A stretch of DNA of 16,285 nt from Bacteroidales bacterium (GTDB lineage: Bacteria > Bacteroidota > Bacteroidia > Bacteroidales > UBA7960): positions 1-16,285 of the forward strand of contig SKTQ01000165.1 in NCBI GenBank assembly GCA_007122505.1. The letters are read 5' to 3'. Below the pieces are notes generated by a model. That model was given only the letters and a program-made list of their open reading frames with translations, was not told the origin of the DNA and did no database searches. Of this stretch, positions 16,033 through 16,285 are shown one piece after another. Made by a program: the position numbers and the translations under genes. The stretch's first letter is position 1, and each line of letters begins with the position of its first letter.

Positions 16033-16285
16033 ATGGATAAAGATATTTTTGGACGTGCTTTTCATGATTATATGGCCGGAAAAAACGATGGGGTGATCCT
16101 TGTTGAGACAAGTTTATCGGAGGTTGATGAGTTACCTGTCTCATATTTTTTTCGCCCCTTTGCGGAGATGCCGGAGTGGGAAAAGCTGGTAATGGAGAAG
16201 TGCCGCGGTCGTGTGCTTGACGTTGGGGCAGGGGCAGGCAGCCATGCCCTGGAGTTGCAGAACAGAGGCATGCAGGTATGTGCTG
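16033..16285 (+). CDS. Class I SAM-dependent methyltransferase (partial, only the N-terminal 84 residues)
   Basis: The frame opens at ATG 16033 (MDKDIFGRAFHDYMAG) and stays open to the right edge. At residues 61-70 it has VLDVGAGAGS, the glycine-rich motif I that binds S-adenosylmethionine in Rossmann-fold methyltransferases, followed by HALELQNRGMQVCA, consistent with the next helix and strand. The N-terminal about 60 residues are helical and contain YFFRPFAEMPEWEKL, as often seen in small-molecule methyltransferases of the Methyltransf_11/25 type. The substrate cannot be determined from this fragment. It follows the queA-like gene by 77 bp on the same strand; co-transcription is possible, but I see no consensus promoter or terminator in the gap. 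Confidence 0.85.
   Translation, partial: MDKDIFGRAFHDYMAGKNDGVILVETSLSEVDELPVSYFFRPFAEMPEWEKLVMEKCRGRVLDVGAGAGSHALELQNRGMQVCA

Overview
The window looks like chromosomal DNA of a Bacteroidota (Bacteroidetes) bacterium. The support is a SusC/SusD pair, three lipoproteins with acidic residues just after the lipobox cysteine (the surface-export signal of this phylum), a membrane-spanning Y_Y_Y/LuxR-type regulator, and a textbook Bacteroidetes promoter (TTTG-N20-TAnnTTTG). A free-living or marine polysaccharide degrader is plausible, but genus and family cannot be read from the sequence.

Positions 1-10730 are all on the minus strand and form a compact beta-glucan (laminarin-type) polysaccharide utilization locus (PUL). 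In transcription order it holds: a one-component sensor/regulator (10730-7815); a PKD-domain surface lipoprotein, probably a glycan-binding protein (7540-6053); a GH16 endo-beta-1,3-glucanase lipoprotein (5992-4871); a SusC TonB-dependent transporter (4458-1360); and a SusD lipoprotein that runs off the left edge (1340-1). The likely working scheme is that the PKD protein and SusD hold glucan at the surface, GH16 cuts it, SusC/D import the oligosaccharides, and the regulator senses a periplasmic sugar through its propeller and activates the locus. The order is unusual: binding protein and enzyme precede susC/susD.

The noncoding DNA of the locus is informative. A consensus promoter lies in front of the PKD gene, and a perfect 11-bp tandem repeat (possible operator) lies upstream of it. 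A perfect 16-bp-stem hairpin fills the 60-bp gap between the PKD and GH16 genes. The 412-bp gap before susC holds a structured GC-rich element with three in-phase CAGGGCG copies, nine perfect tandem 9-bp units and three 7-bp units, but no promoter I could recognise.

Positions 10936-16285 are ordinary chromosomal genes: a SulP-family anion transporter with a STAS domain (minus), then, divergently, a long-chain acyl-CoA synthetase, a long and divergent QueA-like protein, and the start of a class I SAM-dependent methyltransferase cut by the right edge. I see no RNA genes, insertion sequences, CRISPR arrays or phage genes. No clearly new system is present. The parts most worth a second look are the PUL's regulatory DNA, its repeats, and the divergent QueA.
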